A DNA stretch of 64,000 nucleotides from positions 186,001 to 250,000 of the forward strand of contig NZ_CP102275.1 of NCBI RefSeq assembly GCF_025149465.1. Direction: 5' to 3'. This DNA is from Thomasclavelia spiroformis DSM 1552 (GTDB taxonomy: Bacteria > Bacillota_I > Bacilli_A > Erysipelotrichales > Coprobacillaceae). Below are positions 56,668 to 64,000 of the stretch, one piece after another. A program made the translations under genes and the position numbers. The notes below the pieces were generated by a model. The model worked only from the letters and a program-made list of their open reading frames with translations. It did not search any database and had not been told where the DNA came from. The stretch's first letter is position 1; every line of letters starts with the position of its first letter.

Positions 56668-57654
56668 ATGGTAGGAATTATTCTTGCTAGTCATGGAGAA
56701 TTCGCAAACGGAATCCTACAATCCGGATCAATGATCTTTGGAGAACAGCAGGATGTAAAAGCTGTAACATTACAGCCTAGCGAAGGACCAGATGATTTAA
56801 AGGCAAAGATAGAAGAAGCAATTGCTACATTCGAAAATCAGGAACAGGTCTTGTTTTTAGTTGATTTATGGGGTGGTACACCTTTCAATCAATCTAATGG
56901 ACTAATCGACGGACATGAAGACACATGGGCAATCGTTACTGGTTTGAACTTGCCAATGCTGATTGAAGCTTATGCTTCTCGTCTATCAATGCAAACTGCA
57001 CATGAAATTGCAAAACATATCGTAGAAGTTGCAAGAGAAGGTGTAAAAGTAAAACCTGAAAAACTGGAACCGGTAAAAGCAGCTCCAGCAGCTACAAAAG
57101 CAGCAGTTCAAGGAGCAATTCCGGAAGGAACAGTGATCGGAGACGGAAAGATCAAATATGTACTTGCACGTATCGATACACGTTTGCTTCATGGACAGGT
57201 AGCTACAACATGGACAAAGACAACAAATCCAAATCGAATCATCGTAGTATCAGATTCAGTAGCACGAGATGATCTTCGTAAGAAAATGATCGAACAGGCA
57301 GCGCCACCAGGAGTAAAAGCTAATGTAGTACCAGTTGATAAAATGATCAAGGTAGCTAAGGATCCACGATTTGGAAATACAAAAGCGATGCTGCTGTTTG
57401 AAACACCACAGGATGCATTGAAAGCAATCGAAGGTGGAGTAGAGATCAAAGAACTAAACATCGGATCAATGGCGCATTCAATTGGAAAAGTGGTTGTAAA
57501 TAAAGCAATCGCAATGGATAAAGATGATGTAAAAACAATCGAGAAAATAAAATCGAAAGGAATCAAATTTGATATCCGCAAGGTACCAAGTGATTCAAAA
57601 GAAAATATCGATAATCTTCTTAAAAAGGCAAAAGCCGAATTAGGAAATGCTTAG
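56668..57654 (+). CDS. manX: PTS mannose-family EIIAB component
   Basis: A 328-aa two-domain protein. The EIIA domain (1-130) carries phospho-His9 in ILASHGEFANG and DLWGGTPFNQ. An Ala/Pro-rich linker (about 130-160) leads to the EIIB domain with His175 in ARIDTRLLHGQVATTW. It relays phosphate from HPr to sugar entering through EIIC/EIID. GGGAGGAG precedes ATG 56668; the longer frame from 56584 overlaps the terminator and is rejected. The family imports mannose, glucose, fructose, GlcNAc or glucosamine. Confidence 0.94.
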   Translation: MVGIILASHGEFANGILQSGSMIFGEQQDVKAVTLQPSEGPDDLKAKIEEAIATFENQEQVLFLVDLWGGTPFNQSNGLIDGHEDTWAIVTGLNLPMLIEAYASRLSMQTAHEIAKHIVEVAREGVKVKPEKLEPVKAAPAATKAAVQGAIPEGTVIGDGKIKYVLARIDTRLLHGQVATTWTKTTNPNRIIVVSDSVARDDLRKKMIEQAAPPGVKANVVPVDKMIKVAKDPRFGNTKAMLLFETPQDALKAIEGGVEIKELNIGSMAHSIGKVVVNKAIAMDKDDVKTIEKIKSKGIKFDIRKVPSDSKENIDNLLKKAKAELGNA

Positions 57655-57666
57655 GAGGAAATTATA

Positions 57667-58485
57667 ATGTCAATCATAACAGTAATATTAATTATTATAG
57701 TTGCCCTGCTAGCAGGTATGGAAGGGGTATTAGATGAATTCCAGTTCCATCAACCACTAGTGGCATGTACCTTAATAGGTATCGTAAGCGGACATGCAAC
57801 AGAAGGAATCATTCTAGGAGGTTCGCTACAGATGATTGCACTTGGATGGGCAAACGTAGGTGCTGCAATTGCACCTGATGCTGCACTTGCATCAGTAGCA
57901 TCAGCAATCATCATGGTGTTAGGATTAGAAGGAGGAAGCACTGATGTGCAAACTGCTATTTCAACATCAATTGCAGTAGCAATTCCACTTTCAGTAGCTG
58001 GATTATTCTTAACAATGATCTGCCGTACAATTGCAATTCCAATGGTACACTTCATGGATGCAGCAGCAGAAAAAGGAAACATGAGATCAATGGAAATGTG
58101 GCAAATCTTAGCGATCTTATTACAAGGTGTCAGAATCGCAATCCCAGCAGCTGCACTTTGCTTCGTACCAGCATCAGCAGTAACAGGGGCATTGAATCAA
58201 ATGCCATCATGGTTAGCAGACGGTATGACAATCGGTGGGGGAATGGTAGCAGCAGTAGGTTACGCAATGGTAATCAACATGATGTCAACAAAAGAAACAT
58301 GGCCATTCTTTGCACTAGGGTTCGTACTAGCAGCAATTGGAGAATTAACATTAATTGCACTAGGGGCAATTGGAATCGCATTAGCATTAATCTATTTAGG
58401 ATTAAAAGAAAATGGCGGATCTAATGGAGGAAACGGAGCCGGAGGTTCTGGAGACCCATTAGGAGATATCTTAAACGATTATTAA
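57667..58485 (+). CDS. manY: PTS mannose-family EIIC component
   Basis: A 272-aa membrane protein with repeated helices. It opens ITVILIIIVALLAGMEGVLDEFQFHQP and contains GIILGGSLQMIALGWANVGAAIAPD, both diagnostic of ManY. It forms the sugar channel with EIID. The tail is Gly/Asn-rich (KENGGSNGGNGAGG), longer than in many relatives. AGGAGG precedes the ATG, and the spacing to the neighbours is short. Confidence 0.95.
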   Translation: MSIITVILIIIVALLAGMEGVLDEFQFHQPLVACTLIGIVSGHATEGIILGGSLQMIALGWANVGAAIAPDAALASVASAIIMVLGLEGGSTDVQTAISTSIAVAIPLSVAGLFLTMICRTIAIPMVHFMDAAAEKGNMRSMEMWQILAILLQGVRIAIPAAALCFVPASAVTGALNQMPSWLADGMTIGGGMVAAVGYAMVINMMSTKETWPFFALGFVLAAIGELTLIALGAIGIALALIYLGLKENGGSNGGNGAGGSGDPLGDILNDY

Positions 58486-58507
58486 TCTTGAAGGGAGAAA
58501 AATAAAC

Positions 58508-59425
58508 ATGGCAGAAAAATATAAGTTAACAAAAAAAGATCGTATGTCTGTTGCATGGCGTCATCAGTTCCTTCAAGGTTCATGGAACTATGAACGTATG
58601 CAAAACGGAGGATGGTGTTATTCAATAATACCAGCCATCAAAAGACTATATCCAAATAAAGAGGATCAAATAGAAGCATTAAAGAGACATATGGAATTCT
58701 ATAATACACATCCATATGTATCAGCACCAGTAATGGGTGTAACATTAGCGTTGGAAGAAGAAAGAGCAAATGGAGCAGAAATCAACGACCAGGCAATCCA
58801 AGGGGTTAAGGTCGGAATGATGGGGCCATTAGCCGGAGTAGGGGATCCAGTATTCTGGTTTACATTAAGACCGATATTAGGTGCCTTAGGAGCATCACTT
58901 GCATTAAGCGGAAATATCGTGGGGCCATTACTATTCTTCTTTGCATGGAACATAATCAGAATGGCATTCATCTGGTATACACAAGAATTCGGATACAAAG
59001 TAGGAACATCAATAGCGAAAGACTTATCAGGAGGGCTATTAGGAAAGATCACACAAGGGGCATCACTATTAGGGATGTTCATAATCGGATCACTGGTACA
59101 ACGCTGGGTAAGTATTTCATTTACACCAACAGTATCAGAAGTAACACAATCAGCAGGAGCATTCATTGACTGGTCAAATCTGCCATCAGGAGCAGAAGGG
59201 ATCAAGTCAGCATTGACAACATACAGTCAATTGGGAGCTTCAGCATTGGATGAAGTAAAAGTAACAACATTACAACAAAACTTGGATCAGTTAATTCCAG
59301 GGCTTGCAGCATTATTATTAACATTACTATGCTGCTGGCTATTAAAGAAAAAAGTGTCACCAATCATAATAATCATCGCATTATTCATAGTAGGTATTGG
59401 AGCACATTTAATAGGAATCATGTAA
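58508..59425 (+). CDS. manZ: PTS mannose-family EIID component
   Basis: A 305-aa membrane protein with LTKKDRMSVAWRHQFLQGSWNYERMQ at the N-terminus, then GVKVGMMGPLAGVGDPVFWFTLRPI, both ManZ signatures, and several C-terminal helices. It completes the EIIC/EIID channel. AAGGGAG precedes the ATG. A hairpin after the stop reduces transcription into manO. Confidence 0.95.
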   Translation: MAEKYKLTKKDRMSVAWRHQFLQGSWNYERMQNGGWCYSIIPAIKRLYPNKEDQIEALKRHMEFYNTHPYVSAPVMGVTLALEEERANGAEINDQAIQGVKVGMMGPLAGVGDPVFWFTLRPILGALGASLALSGNIVGPLLFFFAWNIIRMAFIWYTQEFGYKVGTSIAKDLSGGLLGKITQGASLLGMFIIGSLVQRWVSISFTPTVSEVTQSAGAFIDWSNLPSGAEGIKSALTTYSQLGASALDEVKVTTLQQNLDQLIPGLAALLLTLLCCWLLKKKVSPIIIIIALFIVGIGAHLIGIM

Positions 59426-59430
59426 AAGAA

Positions 59431-59455
59431 AAGCTCGGGGAAACCGAGCTTTTTA
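59431..59455 (+). terminator. Intra-operon terminator between manZ and manO
   Basis: AAGCTCGG/CCGAGCTT perfect 8-bp stem with a 5-nt loop, then TTTT. It is likely partial, since manO follows 24 bp later without an obvious promoter. Confidence 0.75.
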
Positions 59456-59478
59456 TACAGAGAAATAGGAGAATACAG

Positions 59479-59865
59479 ATGGTACAGTCAATGAATACAA
59501 AAGTAGACTATACAGTAGCGGCGACATCATATCTGGGGATGGCGAACTATGGGAAGGTGATGATAGGGGACAAGGCATTTGAATTCTATAATGAAAAGAA
59601 TCTCAAGGACTATATCCAGATACCATGGGAAGAGATAGACTATGTGATGGCATCAGTAAACTTTAAAGGGAAATGGATACCGCGCTTTGCGATAGTGACG
59701 AAGCAAAACGGAAGGTTTACATTTTCAACAAGAGACAACAAGGCGACATTGAGAGCAGTAAACAAATATATAGAATCGAACCGGCTGGTAAAGTCACTGA
59801 GTTTCTTTCAGGTAGTAGGCCGAGGACTGAAGAGACTGTTTAGAATCAAGACGAAGAAAAAATAA
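59479..59865 (+). CDS. manO: DUF956 family protein ManO
   Basis: A 128-aa protein with TSYLGMANYGKVMIGDKAFEF, IPWEEIDYVMASVNFKGKWIPRF and FSTRDNKATLRAV, matching the DUF956/ManO family that commonly follows Firmicute mannose PTS operons and is thought to modulate them. AGGAG precedes ATG 59479. Codon use is strikingly rich in C- and G-ending codons relative to the flanks. The longer frame from 59329 lies inside manZ and is rejected. Confidence 0.9.
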   Translation: MVQSMNTKVDYTVAATSYLGMANYGKVMIGDKAFEFYNEKNLKDYIQIPWEEIDYVMASVNFKGKWIPRFAIVTKQNGRFTFSTRDNKATLRAVNKYIESNRLVKSLSFFQVVGRGLKRLFRIKTKKK

Positions 59866-59882
59866 TATTAATACTTATATTG

Positions 59883-59930
59883 AAAATATCCTTTTGTTGT
59901 AAATATGGGATATTTTTATTTTTTTTTTAT
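59883..59930 (+). terminator. Terminator of the man operon
   Basis: AAAATATCC/GGATATTTT stem (59883-59891, 59908-59916) followed by a long T-rich run. Confidence 0.75.
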
Positions 59931-60026
59931 AAAAAGATTAATTTTTTTTAAATAAAAATTTATTTTTTTAATTATTTAGTATAATATAGTAATAACGGGA
60001 TATTTTTAAATTATATAAAAGCAGTA

Positions 60027-60049
60027 TTACGATATATACTGTATCGTAA
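60027..60049. promoter_or_regulatory. Palindromic operator or hairpin ahead of the EIICBA gene
   Basis: TTACGATA/TATCGTAA inverted repeat with a 7-base centre. No RAT-like sequence and no terminator with a T-run are seen between this repeat and the EIICBA start, so control here differs from that of the man operon. Confidence 0.45.
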
Positions 60050-60095
60050 AATTATATTTAAATTTGGGATTTAATTTTATGATATGGAGGGAAAA

Positions 60096-62186
60096 ATGAA
60101 AAATAGAATATTAAGTACAATGCAGCGTATTGGCAAAAGCTTTATGTTACCTATTGCAATATTGCCAATTGCGGGATTGTTGCAAGGAATTGCAATGGCA
60201 TTGACTAATCAGTCAATGATTGAAGCATATCAGCTTGAATCAGTTTTGGGAGAGGGGACATTGATTTATTCTTTTATGCTTATTTTAAAAAATGTTGCAA
60301 GTGCAATATTTGATGATTTGCCATTAATTTTTGCTGCTGGTGTTTCTTTGGGAATGGCAAAAAAAGAAAAAGGAGTCGCAGTGTTATCAGCAGTCATTGC
60401 CTTTTTTGTTATGCATACAACAATAAATTCAATGTTGATGATTGATGGACAGTTATTATCTGATGGAACTGTATCTAGTGATGTTATTCAAGGTACAATA
60501 ACTTCAATGTGTGGTATTCAAACTTTAGAAATGGGCGCCTTTGGAGGAATTTTAGTAGGCTTAGGAGTCTCTTTTTTACATAATCGTTATTATAAAATTG
60601 AATTTCCTGATGTTTTTTCTTTTTTTGGAGGAACACGGTTTGTACCAATTATTTCTACATTAGTATTTATTATAGTTGGCATAATAATGTTCTATATTTG
60701 GCCAATTATCCAAAATAGTATATATTCATTAGGTCATTTTATTACGGGAACAGGATATATTGGCACATTTATCTTTGGAATTATTAAACGTTGTTTAGTT
60801 CCTTTTGGGCTTCATCATTTATTTTATTTACCATTTTGGCAAACTGCAGTTGGTGGTACTATGGTTGTGGATGGGACGATAGTACAAGGAGCACAAAATA
60901 TATTTTTTGCACAAATGACTGATCCTAATCTAGTCCATTATAGTGTTGAAGCAACAAGGTATTTTACTGGAGAATTTATTTTTATGATTTTCGGGTTACC
61001 AGGAGCAGCTTTGGCTATGTATCAATGTGCTGATTCTAAAAATAAAAAAGCATGCGGAGGTTTATTGTTATCAGCAGCCTTAACTAGTATGTTTACTGGT
61101 ATCACAGAACCAATTGAATTTTCTTTTATATTTGTTGCACCAATTTTATTTGGAGTTCAGGTTTTATTAGCAGGTAGTGCATATATGGTTGCACATATTT
61201 TAAATATTACAGTTGGGTTAACATTTTCTGGTGGTTTAATTGACTTTATTATGTTTGGTGTTCTACAAGGACAAAGTAAGACTAATTGGATGATGATCAT
61301 CCCTGTAGGTATTGTTTATTTTTTATTGTATTATATAATATTCAAGTATTTAATTATAAAATATAATCTTAAAACGCTTGGACGAGACGGTTATCAAGAG
61401 ATTACAGTTTTTAAAAATTCAGAAAAGTCTAAAGATGAAAATAATACAGTTGATTTACAATCAGTTTATGTAATCAAAGGATTAGGAGGACGTAGTAATT
61501 TTAAAGAACTTGATTGTTGTGTAACGAGATTACGTGCAACAATTTTAGATATGAATAAGATTGATGAGGGGTTATTGAAACAATCTGGTGCTGCTGGTGT
61601 TGTTTGTAGTGGGGAAGTTATTCAAGTTATATATGGACCACGTGCTTCGATTATTAAGGCTAAATTAGAGGAATATTTAGAAAATAATCGAGATGATGAT
61701 ATTGAAAGTAGTATAGTTGATAATAATATTTATGAACTTAATAGTATTGTTAATGGCGTGGTTAAAGAATTAAGTGATTCCAAAGATGAGATGGTGGCTA
61801 AAAAGTTATTGGGTGATGGACTAATAATATTACCAGAGGATAATATTATTAGATCTCCATGTAAGGGTAAAATAACAATGATTTTTCCAACTAAACATGC
61901 TATTGGGATTACACTTGAAAATAACTTAGAATTATTGATTCATTTTGGTATTAATACAGTTGCTTTAAATGGAAAAGGATTTGAACTTTTTGTTGAAAAT
62001 AATCAGGATGTTATGCCTGGAGATATATTATGGAAAGTTGATCTTGACTATATTAAAGCTAATGCTGTAAGTGAAGAAATTATGATTATTGTTATAAATG
62101 CATCAAAAGATACGGAATTTGTGAAATTATATGGGTATAAAGAGCAAGGTGAATTAATTGGATTTATTAAAAAGGAGGAACGTTGA
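60096..62186 (+). CDS. PTS glucose-family EIICBA transporter
   Basis: A 696-aa protein in C-B-A order. EIIC (residues about 1-415) begins SFMLPIAILPIAGLLQGIAMAL and has FGLHHLFYLPFWQTAVGG and TSMFTGITEPIEFSFIF. EIIB carries Cys475 in LDCCVTRLRAT. EIIA carries His616 in ELLIHFGINTVALNGKG. The C-B-A order fits PtsG/NagE/MalX-type rather than beta-glucoside (B-C-A) transporters. Substrate could be glucose, GlcNAc or an alpha-glucoside; nearby GlcNAc-releasing enzymes make GlcNAc attractive but unproven. GGAGGG precedes ATG 60096. Confidence 0.9.
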   Translation: MKNRILSTMQRIGKSFMLPIAILPIAGLLQGIAMALTNQSMIEAYQLESVLGEGTLIYSFMLILKNVASAIFDDLPLIFAAGVSLGMAKKEKGVAVLSAVIAFFVMHTTINSMLMIDGQLLSDGTVSSDVIQGTITSMCGIQTLEMGAFGGILVGLGVSFLHNRYYKIEFPDVFSFFGGTRFVPIISTLVFIIVGIIMFYIWPIIQNSIYSLGHFITGTGYIGTFIFGIIKRCLVPFGLHHLFYLPFWQTAVGGTMVVDGTIVQGAQNIFFAQMTDPNLVHYSVEATRYFTGEFIFMIFGLPGAALAMYQCADSKNKKACGGLLLSAALTSMFTGITEPIEFSFIFVAPILFGVQVLLAGSAYMVAHILNITVGLTFSGGLIDFIMFGVLQGQSKTNWMMIIPVGIVYFLLYYIIFKYLIIKYNLKTLGRDGYQEITVFKNSEKSKDENNTVDLQSVYVIKGLGGRSNFKELDCCVTRLRATILDMNKIDEGLLKQSGAAGVVCSGEVIQVIYGPRASIIKAKLEEYLENNRDDDIESSIVDNNIYELNSIVNGVVKELSDSKDEMVAKKLLGDGLIILPEDNIIRSPCKGKITMIFPTKHAIGITLENNLELLIHFGINTVALNGKGFELFVENNQDVMPGDILWKVDLDYIKANAVSEEIMIIVINASKDTEFVKLYGYKEQGELIGFIKKEER

Positions 62187-62188
62187 CA

Positions 62189-63019
62189 ATGTATGAGATT
62201 GTAAAAGTATTGAATAACAACACGCTTTTAGCTTTAAAAGATAATCAGGAAGTTATTTTTTTAGGTAAAGGAATAGGATTTAAAAAGAAGGTTGGAGAGT
62301 TATTTCAACCAGATGAGCAATGTCAAGAATATGCATTGGTAGAAAAAGGAAATGGAAAAAGAAATATAGAAAAAGATATCGTTAGTATTAATCCTATCTT
62401 TATCGAAATAGCGTCAGAAATTATTCGTTTAGCTAAAATACAATTTGATCATGTTGACGAAAAAATATTATTACCATTGGTTGATCATATCGAATTTGCA
62501 ATTTCAAGGTTAGAAAATAAAATGGAAATAAATAATCCTTTTACTAAAGATATAGAATTACTTTTCCCAGAAGAATATAAGATAGCTTTAAAAGGGCGAG
62601 AAATCATTGAAAAATATACTCAGTATAAAATTCCTGATAATGAGGTTGGATACATTACATTACATGTTCATTCAGCAATAAGTACAAGTAAAACAACTGA
62701 ATCAATTCAAGTAATGGAAGTTATTCGTGAAAATATTGATCAGTTAAGAAAAGATTTAAGAATTACTATTGATGAAAATTCAATTTCTTATACACGTTTA
62801 ATGAATCATCTCAAATATTTATTATTAAGATTAGATACTAAAGAAAAATTACAAATGGATATTAGTGATTTTACAAAAACTAAATTTCCGTTTGCATATG
62901 AACAAGCAACAAATATGTGCCAACAGCTATCAAAAGTATTAGATAAAGAAATTCCAGAAACAGAGATAGGTTATTTAGCTTTACATTTGGAACGTATTTT
63001 ATCATTGGAATTAAAATAA
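62189..63019 (+). CDS. BglG/LicT-family transcription antiterminator
   Basis: About 276 aa. The CAT RNA-binding domain (1-55) starts MYEIVKVLNNNTLLALKDNQE and includes FLGKGIGFKKKVGE, a classic LicT/GlcT signature. Two PRD domains follow, with conserved His in FDHVDEKI, LVDHIEFAI, LHVHSAIS and ALHLERIL, where PTS phosphorylation controls dimerisation. It binds RAT hairpins and prevents terminator formation. The start ATG 62189 follows AAAGGAGGA; the TTG at 62183 is the alternative. It overlaps or abuts the EIICBA gene, its likely negative regulator. The RAT elements at 47669 and 56489 are candidate targets. Confidence 0.92.
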   Translation: MYEIVKVLNNNTLLALKDNQEVIFLGKGIGFKKKVGELFQPDEQCQEYALVEKGNGKRNIEKDIVSINPIFIEIASEIIRLAKIQFDHVDEKILLPLVDHIEFAISRLENKMEINNPFTKDIELLFPEEYKIALKGREIIEKYTQYKIPDNEVGYITLHVHSAISTSKTTESIQVMEVIRENIDQLRKDLRITIDENSISYTRLMNHLKYLLLRLDTKEKLQMDISDFTKTKFPFAYEQATNMCQQLSKVLDKEIPETEIGYLALHLERILSLELK

Positions 63020-63070
63020 GAGTGTTTAATTAATAAATTGTTATTTTGTGGAATAAAATTTAAAATTTAC

Positions 63071-63099
63071 TTGAAAAAATAAGATATTAATGTTATCAT
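63071..63099 (+). promoter_or_regulatory. Promoter of rpmE
   Basis: TTGAAA (63071-63076), 17 bp, TATCAT (63094-63099), followed by a leader of about 50 nt. Confidence 0.65.
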
Positions 63100-63155
63100 A
63101 CATAAGAAACTTACTTTGTAGTAAAGAAGACTATAAGGCGGAAGGAGATAAAAAA

Positions 63156-63359
63156 ATGAAAAAAGGAATTCATCCAAATTACAAAAAAGTAAAAGTAGTT
63201 TGTACTTCTTGTGGAAACGAATTTGAAAGTGGATCAGTTTTAGATGAAGTACGTGTTGATACTTGCTCAAATTGTCATCCTTTTTATACTGGTAAACAAA
63301 GATTTGCTAGTGCAGATGGACGAGTTGATAAATTTAATAAAAAATACGGATTCAAATAA
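63156..63359 (+). CDS. rpmE: 50S ribosomal protein L31, zinc-containing type A
   Basis: A 67-aa protein, [20 protein letters not shown] at the start. Cysteines 16, 19, 37 and 40 form two CxxC pairs for one zinc, making this the C+ type A form rather than the zinc-free type B. The length is normal. GAAGGAG precedes ATG 63156; the longer frame from 63090 is rejected. It is a single-gene unit with its own promoter and terminator. Confidence 0.96.
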   Translation: MKKGIHPNYKKVKVVCTSCGNEFESGSVLDEVRVDTCSNCHPFYTGKQRFASADGRVDKFNKKYGFK

Positions 63360-63369
63360 TTTAAAAATT

Positions 63370-63392
63370 AAGGGGCTTAGTCCCCTTTTTTG
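63370..63392 (+). terminator. Terminator of rpmE
   Basis: AAGGGG/CCCCTT stem with a 6-nt loop followed by TTTTTT. Confidence 0.85.
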
Positions 63393-63477
63393 ATTTATTT
63401 ATTAAAAAATTATTCATTAACTGTAAACAAAAAATATTTATGTTATAATACTTTTACAAAAAAGAGGGAGTGAGTAG

Positions 63478-64000
63478 ATGCAATTTCATGTTTTAGCGAG
63501 TGGTTCTAAAGGAAATAGTACTTTTATTTTTGATGAAGGAATTGGAATATTAATTGATTGTGGAATCAGTAGAAAACAGCTATTATATAAATTAAATAAC
63601 TTGGGTTTTAATGAAAATAATATTAATTATGTACTTTTAACACACGATCATTATGATCACAATAAAAATATAAATATATTTGATAATAAGATATGTTATT
63701 GTGGTAAAGGGTGTATAAAAGATATTGATACTGCTCATGAACTAACCCCATATAAATCATTTAATTTAGCACATTATGAAATTATGCCTTTAAGTATTTC
63801 TCATGATGCTACAAGTCCTCTAGCATATGTCATTAAAGGAAAAAAAGAAAGTATTTTATATATGACAGATACAGGATACGTTTCGCAAAAAAATCGACAA
63901 TATATTAATAATTTAGATTATTATATTATTGAAAGTAATCATGATGTTGAAATGCTAATGAAAACTAATCGTCCTTATTTTTTAAAGCAAAGAATTCAAG
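63478..64000 (+). CDS. walJ: MBL-fold hydrolase WalJ/YycJ (partial, runs off window)
   Basis: The first 174 codons of a metallo-beta-lactamase-fold protein. It starts MQFHVLASGSKGNSTFIF and has the zinc motif THDHYDH (about residues 60-66) and DTGYVSQKN further on, the pattern of YycJ/WalJ proteins, predicted nucleases linked to DNA replication and cell-wall control. AAGAGGGAG precedes the ATG, and an extended -10 (TGTTATAAT, TATAAT at 63444-63449) lies upstream. The C-terminus is outside the window. Confidence 0.9.
   Translation, partial: MQFHVLASGSKGNSTFIFDEGIGILIDCGISRKQLLYKLNNLGFNENNINYVLLTHDHYDHNKNINIFDNKICYCGKGCIKDIDTAHELTPYKSFNLAHYEIMPLSISHDATSPLAYVIKGKKESILYMTDTGYVSQKNRQYINNLDYYIIESNHDVEMLMKTNRPYFLKQRIQ

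Noticed and set aside
1-64000. tRNA, rRNA, prophage or replication origin
   Set aside because: No tRNA-like cloverleaf with CCA end, rRNA segment, phage structural or integrase genes, or DnaA-box cluster was recognised.

Overview
The window is AT-rich DNA from a spore-forming, low-GC Gram-positive bacterium. A spoIIE-tilS-hpt-ftsH-hslO-dus block, a class II aldolase, a MurA with its catalytic Cys, a zinc-type L31 and a large set of wall-anchored host-glycan hydrolases fit a gut Erysipelotrichia (Thomasclavelia/Clostridium ramosum type). That taxonomic name is inference; no rRNA gene is present to settle it.

Layout. Positions 1-11.7 kb hold collinear housekeeping genes: the prfA tail, prmC, a GNAT, spoIIE, tilS, hpt, ftsH, a 30-aa membrane peptide, hslO, dus, folD and a DUF951 protein. 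From 11.8 to 19.2 kb come two leftward genes (a membrane protein and a VanY-type DD-carboxypeptidase), an acyl-ACP thioesterase, and a response regulator/kinase/ABC exporter set preceded by an attenuator-like leader. From 19.25 to 33.8 kb two nearly identical IS4-type elements in inverted orientation bracket 11.3 kb carrying a GH89 hydrolase, murA, fba, trmH-like, a small coiled-coil protein, a GNAT and rlmA-like. From 34 to 54.6 kb lies a glycan-degradation island: GH20, a second GH89, two alpha/beta-hydrolase esterases, two AraC regulators and a GH3 interrupted by an in-frame TAG. A decayed IS3-type relic follows, then a mannose-family PTS operon (EIIAB, EIIC, EIID, ManO), a glucose-family EIICBA, a BglG/LicT-type antiterminator, rpmE and the start of walJ/yycJ.

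How the genes work together. Five of the six exported hydrolases and esterases share a 3' cassette of FIVAR repeats, an unusual SVKTGD sorting signal, a membrane helix and a charged tail; the sixth has only an SIKTGD variant. They would sit on the cell wall and cut alpha- and beta-linked GlcNAc, other glycosidic bonds and esters from host glycans. The two PTS systems would import released sugars. RNA antiterminator (RAT) elements overlapping terminators precede both the GH3 gene and the man operon, so one BglG-type protein, probably the one encoded at 62.2 kb, may couple hydrolase and transporter expression. AraC-like direct repeats with 20-21 bp spacing lie in three promoters of the island.

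Most notable observations. (1) The 11.3 kb between the two IS4 copies is inverted relative to the ancestor: exchanging flanks restores a perfect 9-bp target duplication and two complete terminators now split across the IS junctions. (2) Two RAT elements carry a compensatory base-pair change. (3) The GH3 gene carries a probable TGG-to-TAG nonsense codon. (4) Sorting signals lack the canonical LP. (5) There is an attenuator-like leader ahead of the two-component/ABC locus.
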